From contig CAZDOQ010000065.1 in the NCBI GenBank assembly GCA_964507035.1, positions 1 through 8,666 of the forward strand: a stretch of DNA of 8,666 bases. Reading direction: 5' to 3'. The position numbers and the translations under genes are program-made. This document shows positions 5,776 through 8,666 of the stretch, piece by piece. Positions within the stretch are counted from its first letter, which is position 1. Each line of letters starts with the position of its first letter. This stretch comes from Pseudolachnospira sp964507035. GTDB taxonomy: Bacteria > Bacillota > Clostridia > Lachnospirales > Lachnospiraceae. The notes below the pieces were generated by a model. That model made no database searches. It worked only from the letters and a program-made list of their open reading frames with translations, and was not told the DNA's origin.

Positions 5776-7299
5776 TTATTCTGCCGTTGTAGACTCCTCA
5801 GCCGAAGCCTCGGCCTCGGCCTCCTCCCCAGCCGTGGTCTCTGCCTCTGTATTGTCTGCCGGTGCTTCGGAACTCTCCGCTCCGGCGGTCTCTGTGCTGC
5901 CTGTCTCCGTCTCACCGGCGGTCTCCGTTCCGGCGCTGTCCTCCGCCGTGGTCTCCGCTCCGGTGCTATCCGCCGCNNNNNNNNNNNNNNNNNNNNNNNN
6001 NNNNNNNNNNNNNNNNNNNNNNNNNNNNNNNNNNNNNNNNNNNNNNNNNNNNNNNNNNNNNNNNNNNNNNNNNNNNTCCGCCGCCGTAGTCTCCTTCTCC
6101 ACGTAGATCATCTGATCCACCTTCAGATCATCCCAGCCGTCCTGGACCTCGTATTCCGGAGCGGCCGCCGCCCAGTCTGCGTACACGGTGTTAAAATACT
6201 CTTCCCGCTTGTCATCCTCCACCTGGGCCCGCTGCTCTTCGGTGGCTTCTTCATCCAGGTCCGACACGCAGTAGATCACATACCATCCGCCGTCATACGC
6301 CACCTTCTTCACATCGCCTGTGGCCATATCCACCGCATTCTGATAGATGGTGGATTCGTTTTCCGTATCTGACTTCAGGAAACTCTGGCTGCTGCTGGTC
6401 AATCCCAACTCGTCCTCAAAGTCTGCAAAGGACTGGCCCTCCTCCAGCCGCCGAACCGCCTCATCCGCCAGAGCCTCTCCGGAAAGAGTGTCCTCTTCTT
6501 CGGTGGTCTCCTCTTCTGCGGTGCTTTCCTCTTCCGCGGTGGTCTCCTCTTCCGCAGTGCTTTCCTCTCCAGATGCCTGGGAACTCTCCGCCGCCGTAGT
6601 CTCTGCCGCAGTGGTCTCAGCCTCAGTGCTGTCTGCCCCGGCAGTATCCGCCGCCGTTGTGTCCTCCGCCGCCGTGCTGTCCGCTTCCGTGGAGGCTTCT
6701 GTGCTCTCGGGGGCACTGGTGGACTCGGTGATGGTCACGTATTCCACGGTGAACATCTGGCTCTCCTCATCGGAGACCGTCACTTCCGTGTCCTGCCTCA
6801 CCGCATCCCACACCTTCACAGCCGTGGCGTTTTTCTGCATCCAGGCTGTGATGCTCTCATCGCTGGCGTCGCTGTACTCCGTGAAGGACTCGTCAAAATC
6901 CTCCCGGAACTCGGCAATAGCATCTGCAATCCGGGTCTGGTCCTCCTCCGTCAGAGTAATCTCCATCTCCTCCGCGTGGTCGTTTAAAATACAGGTCTGG
7001 ATCAACTGCGCCATCACGTCTTCCTTCAGCTGTTGGCCCAGAGTAGTGTACTCATCCGCCGGGGCCTCCCACATGTTCTCATAACCATAATATTGGTACA
7101 GGAGTCCATACTGGGATTCCATTACCCACTGCTGATACCGGAGCCAAAAATTCGCCTCATCCAGATAAACCGTCTCATCTCCGTAGATCAGCGCCGGTGT
7201 GGACGCATATTCCGACATGGACACCGCGCAGCCTGCGGCAGTTCCCGCTGTAAGAACCGCCGCCAGAAGTGTTGCCATCCCTTTTTTCCATCCCTTCAT
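5776..7299 (-). CDS. PrsA/SurA-like extracytoplasmic foldase, putative lipoprotein, with low-complexity repeats
   Basis: Probable membrane-anchored folding factor for exported proteins. Seen from the M at 7299: a basic start, a hydrophobic stretch and TAAGC give a signal peptide with a lipobox-like site (C24; Ala at -3 is atypical). A SurA_N-like helical region follows (about 40-180), then the first strand of a parvulin-like domain (MFTVEYVTI, 182-190). A Ser/Thr/Ala/Glu-rich insert spans about 191-269. The parvulin-like fold resumes at 272-299 and continues to the strand GWYVIYCV (338-345). The histidines expected in parvulins are replaced by Tyr/Val, so isomerase activity is doubtful. The C-terminal tail (from about 401) is again low complexity and contains the 100-N gap, so the apparent 507 residues (34 unknown) and frame continuity are not certain, though both flanks read the same repeat style. 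The start is supported by GGAGGA four bases upstream; a TTG four codons earlier lies just ahead of that ribosome site. It follows mfd, as often in Clostridia. Confidence 0.8.
   Translation of the reverse strand: MKGWKKGMATLLAAVLTAGTAAGCAVSMSEYASTPALIYGDETVYLDEANFWLRYQQWVMESQYGLLYQYYGYENMWEAPADEYTTLGQQLKEDVMAQLIQTCILNDHAEEMEITLTEEDQTRIADAIAEFREDFDESFTEYSDASDESITAWMQKNATAVKVWDAVRQDTEVTVSDEESQMFTVEYVTITESTSAPESTEASTEADSTAAEDTTAADTAGADSTEAETTAAETTAAESSQASGEESTAEEETTAEEESTAEEETTEEEDTLSGEALADEAVRRLEEGQSFADFEDELGLTSSSQSFLKSDTENESTIYQNAVDMATGDVKKVAYDGGWYVIYCVSDLDEEATEEQRAQVEDDKREEYFNTVYADWAAAAPEYEVQDGWDDLKVDQMIYVEKETTAAXXXXXXXXXXXXXXXXXXXXXXXXXXXXXXXXXXAADSTGAETTAEDSAGTETAGETETGSTETAGAESSEAPADNTEAETTAGEEAEAEASAEESTTAE
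5779..6099 (-). repeat. Low-complexity repeat tail of the foldase, containing the gap
   Basis: The last codons encode almost only Ala, Glu, Thr, Ser, Gly and Asp, in imperfect units such as ADSTGAETTA, GTETAGETE and EAETTAGEEA. The same kind of sequence lies on both sides of the run of N, so the missing part is presumably more of this repeat. Confidence 0.8.
5977..6076. other. Assembly gap of 100 N
   Basis: Exactly 100 undetermined bases, a length often used as a placeholder for a gap of unknown size. It falls inside the repetitive C-terminal coding region of the foldase, so the true length of the gene is not known. Confidence 0.95.
6490..6729 (-). repeat. Ser/Thr/Ala/Glu-rich insert within the parvulin-like domain
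   Basis: About 80 codons encode Ser, Thr, Ala, Glu and Asp almost exclusively, with units such as GADSTEAETTA and ETTAAETTAAES. It sits between the first predicted strand and first helix of the parvulin-like domain. At its downstream end is a regular 18-base tandem repeat, listed separately. Confidence 0.8.
6501..6572 (-). repeat. 18-base tandem repeat, four copies, within the foldase gene
   Basis: Copies at 6501-6518, 6519-6536, 6537-6554 and 6555-6572 differ at a few positions; alternate copies resemble each other most. They encode the hexapeptides ESTAEE and ETTAEE in alternation. The 18-base unit keeps the reading frame, so copy-number change would alter length without breaking the protein. 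Confidence 0.85.
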
Positions 7300-7303
7300 A
7301 ACT

Positions 7304-7309
7304 TCCTCC
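7304..7309 (-). promoter_or_regulatory. Ribosome binding site of the foldase gene
   Basis: GGAGGA four bases before the ATG at 7299. It settles the start: a TTG at 7311 would place this ribosome site inside the coding sequence. Confidence 0.8.
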
Positions 7310-7363
7310 AAAAAGGTATTCTCTCAAATGCCAAATCCATCCGTTTTTTGGCACACTATAGGT

Positions 7364-7392
7364 ATTATAAAGCCTTTTTGCCCAACTAGCAA
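7364..7392 (-). promoter_or_regulatory. Sigma-A type promoter for the foldase gene
   Basis: Minus strand: -35 TTGCTA (7387-7392, 4 of 6 matches), a 17-base spacer and a perfect -10 TATAAT (7364-7369). Transcription would begin near 7357, with a leader of about 58 bases. The foldase can therefore be expressed independently of mfd, although the 119-base gap holds no convincing terminator to block read-through. Confidence 0.7.
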
Positions 7393-7395
7393 CAT

Positions 7396-7408
7396 TTTTC
7401 CCGGAAAA
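7396..7408. repeat. 13-base palindrome upstream of the foldase promoter
   Basis: TTTTCC C GGAAAA is symmetric around base 7402 and ends four bases upstream of the -35 box. With a single central base it is a poor RNA hairpin and has no T-run after a usable loop, so a protein-binding site is more plausible than a terminator; chance is also possible. Confidence 0.35.
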
Positions 7409-7418
7409 CACGAATTTT

Positions 7419-8666
7419 TCATGATTCTGTAAGAACTCCGTCCACGGTATTTTCCATCAAAAGTCCGCGGATATTTTCCAGGATTTCCTGCACCGTCTCC
7501 AGCATCCGCTCCGGTTCTTTGTTGCGCCCCCTCTGGTCACGGTAGATAAAGCAGGGGGATTTTCCCGCCGAGACCCGCAGATCTCCCCGGTACTGCTCCA
7601 GCATGGGGCCAATCCGGGAAGGTTCCACCGGCGCCTGGGGATACATGGTAAACCGTATTTCCTCCTTGTTTCCCGCCACTTCCGTCACATACGCCTCATG
7701 GGCCAGGGATTTCAGACGTGCCACCCGCAGCAGGTTCTGGACCGGCCGGGGCAGTTCCCCAAACCGGTCAATGATCTCATCTTGTATGTCCATGTAGTCC
7801 TCGTCCGTCTCAATGGCGGCAATCTTCCGGTACAGACTCATTTTCTGAGCCTCGCTGCGGATATAGTTTGCCGGCAGGTACGCGTCCAGGTCCAGATCCA
7901 ACTCGGTCTCAAAGTCGTCTGGCGTCTTCCGCTCTCCCTTGGCTTCCTGGACTGCGGCACCCAGCAGCTTGCAGTACAGATCGTACCCTACCGCCTCCAT
8001 ATGGCCGTGCTGCTCCGCCCCCAGGAGATTGCCGGCGCCCCGCAACTCCAGATCCCGCATGGCAATGCGGATGCCGGACCCCAATTCCGTATACTCCCGG
8101 ATGGCCTGCAGGCGCTTTTCCGCAATCTCCGGCAGCATCCGGTCTCGGCGGTACATGAGAAAGGCGTAAGCGGTCCGGCTGGACCGGCCCACCCGTCCCC
8201 GGAGTTGGTACAGCTGGGAGAGGCCGAATCGGTCCGCGTCATGGATGATGATAGTGTTGACATTGGAGATATCCAGGCCGGTCTCTATGATGGTGGTGGA
8301 CACCAGCACGTCAATCTCCCCGTTGATAAAGTCCAGCATGGTCCGCTCCAGCTCCCGCTCCCGCATCTGCCCGTGGGCCGCCACCACCGTGGCGTCCGGC
8401 ACCAGGGAGGCAATGTGGGCCGCCATTTCCCGGATGTTCTTCACCTGGTTGTACACATAGTACACCTGTCCGCCCCGGTCCAGTTCCCGCTTCAAGGCCT
8501 CCCGGACCAGTTCGTCGTTGTACTCCATCACATAGGTCTGGATGGCCACCCGATCCATAGGCGCCTCCTCCAGCACGCTCATATCCCGGATGCCAATGAG
8601 GCTCATGTGCAGGGTCCGGGGGATGGGGGTGGCCGTCAGGGTCAGCACGTCCACCGTCTCCCGGAG
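7419..8666 (-). CDS. mfd: Transcription-repair coupling factor Mfd, C-terminal part (5' end outside window)
   Basis: Mfd is a DNA translocase that removes RNA polymerase stalled at lesions and recruits UvrA. Only the last 415 residues are visible; the frame stays open to the window edge, so the gene continues beyond 8666. Seen: the SF2 motif TLTATPIPRTLHMS (about 9-22), motif V VLVSTTIIETGLDIS (about 120-134), motif VI QLYQLRGRVGRS (151-162), then the RecG/Mfd translocation (TRG) region with AIREYTELGSGIRIAMRDLE (188-207) and RGAGNLLG. The C-terminal D7 domain (about 270-400) starts near LYRKIAAI and includes IIDRFGELP. The stop codon is followed by a foldase gene, a gene order common in Clostridia, where pth often lies upstream of mfd. 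The ATP-binding Walker A and B motifs and the UvrB-like and RNA polymerase-binding domains would be in the missing part. Confidence 0.97.
   Translation of the reverse strand, partial: LRETVDVLTLTATPIPRTLHMSLIGIRDMSVLEEAPMDRVAIQTYVMEYNDELVREALKRELDRGGQVYYVYNQVKNIREMAAHIASLVPDATVVAAHGQMRERELERTMLDFINGEIDVLVSTTIIETGLDISNVNTIIIHDADRFGLSQLYQLRGRVGRSSRTAYAFLMYRRDRMLPEIAEKRLQAIREYTELGSGIRIAMRDLELRGAGNLLGAEQHGHMEAVGYDLYCKLLGAAVQEAKGERKTPDDFETELDLDLDAYLPANYIRSEAQKMSLYRKIAAIETDEDYMDIQDEIIDRFGELPRPVQNLLRVARLKSLAHEAYVTEVAGNKEEIRFTMYPQAPVEPSRIGPMLEQYRGDLRVSAGKSPCFIYRDQRGRNKEPERMLETVQEILENIRGLLMENTVDGVLTES

Noticed and set aside
6347..7084. Open frame of 245 codons on the plus strand, opposite the foldase
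   Set aside because: It consists mostly of Ser/Val/Ala runs produced by reading the repeat on the wrong strand, and no ribosome site was noted.

Overview
The window reads as a GC-rich Bacillota genome, most likely class Clostridia (Lachnospiraceae or Oscillospiraceae type). The reasons are the order mfd then an extracytoplasmic SurA/PrsA-like foldase, strong Shine-Dalgarno sequences, sigma-A type promoters with perfect TATAAT boxes, and the protein families present. The exact genus cannot be told from the sequence. A run of exactly 100 N (5977-6076) shows that this is a scaffold from a draft assembly.

Layout, left to right. (1) 53-1242, minus strand: a two-gene operon of a YbgC/FadM-type hotdog acyl-CoA thioesterase followed by truA (tRNA pseudouridine synthase), joined by an ATGA overlap. 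(2) 1243-1420: a compact divergent promoter region with one good promoter on each strand. (3) 1421-3205, plus strand: a long three-domain Xaa-Pro aminopeptidase (M24B). (4) 3206-3277: a short convergent intergenic region with a weak terminator-like hairpin. (5) 3278-5596, minus strand: a CtpE-like P-type cation ATPase. (6) 5597-5775: 179 bases with a probable terminator and nested repeats. (7) 5776-7299, minus strand: a lipoprotein-like foldase whose parvulin-like domain is split by a Ser/Thr/Ala/Glu-rich repeat and which ends in a second such tail, containing the assembly gap. (8) 7300-7418: a 119-base gap with a clear promoter for the foldase. (9) 7419-8666, minus strand: the C-terminal part of Mfd, running off the window edge.

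All intergenic gaps are under 200 bases, and no tRNA, rRNA, CRISPR array, transposase or attachment site was seen. Most genes are housekeeping: tRNA modification, thioester turnover, proline-peptide hydrolysis, cation transport, protein folding outside the membrane and transcription-coupled repair. I see no evidence of a new multi-gene system. The least ordinary object is the foldase, with a degenerate parvulin domain interrupted by a repeat that also appears, related in sequence, at its C-terminus. Second is the P-type ATPase, which lacks the polar membrane residues that bind calcium in classical Ca2+ pumps.
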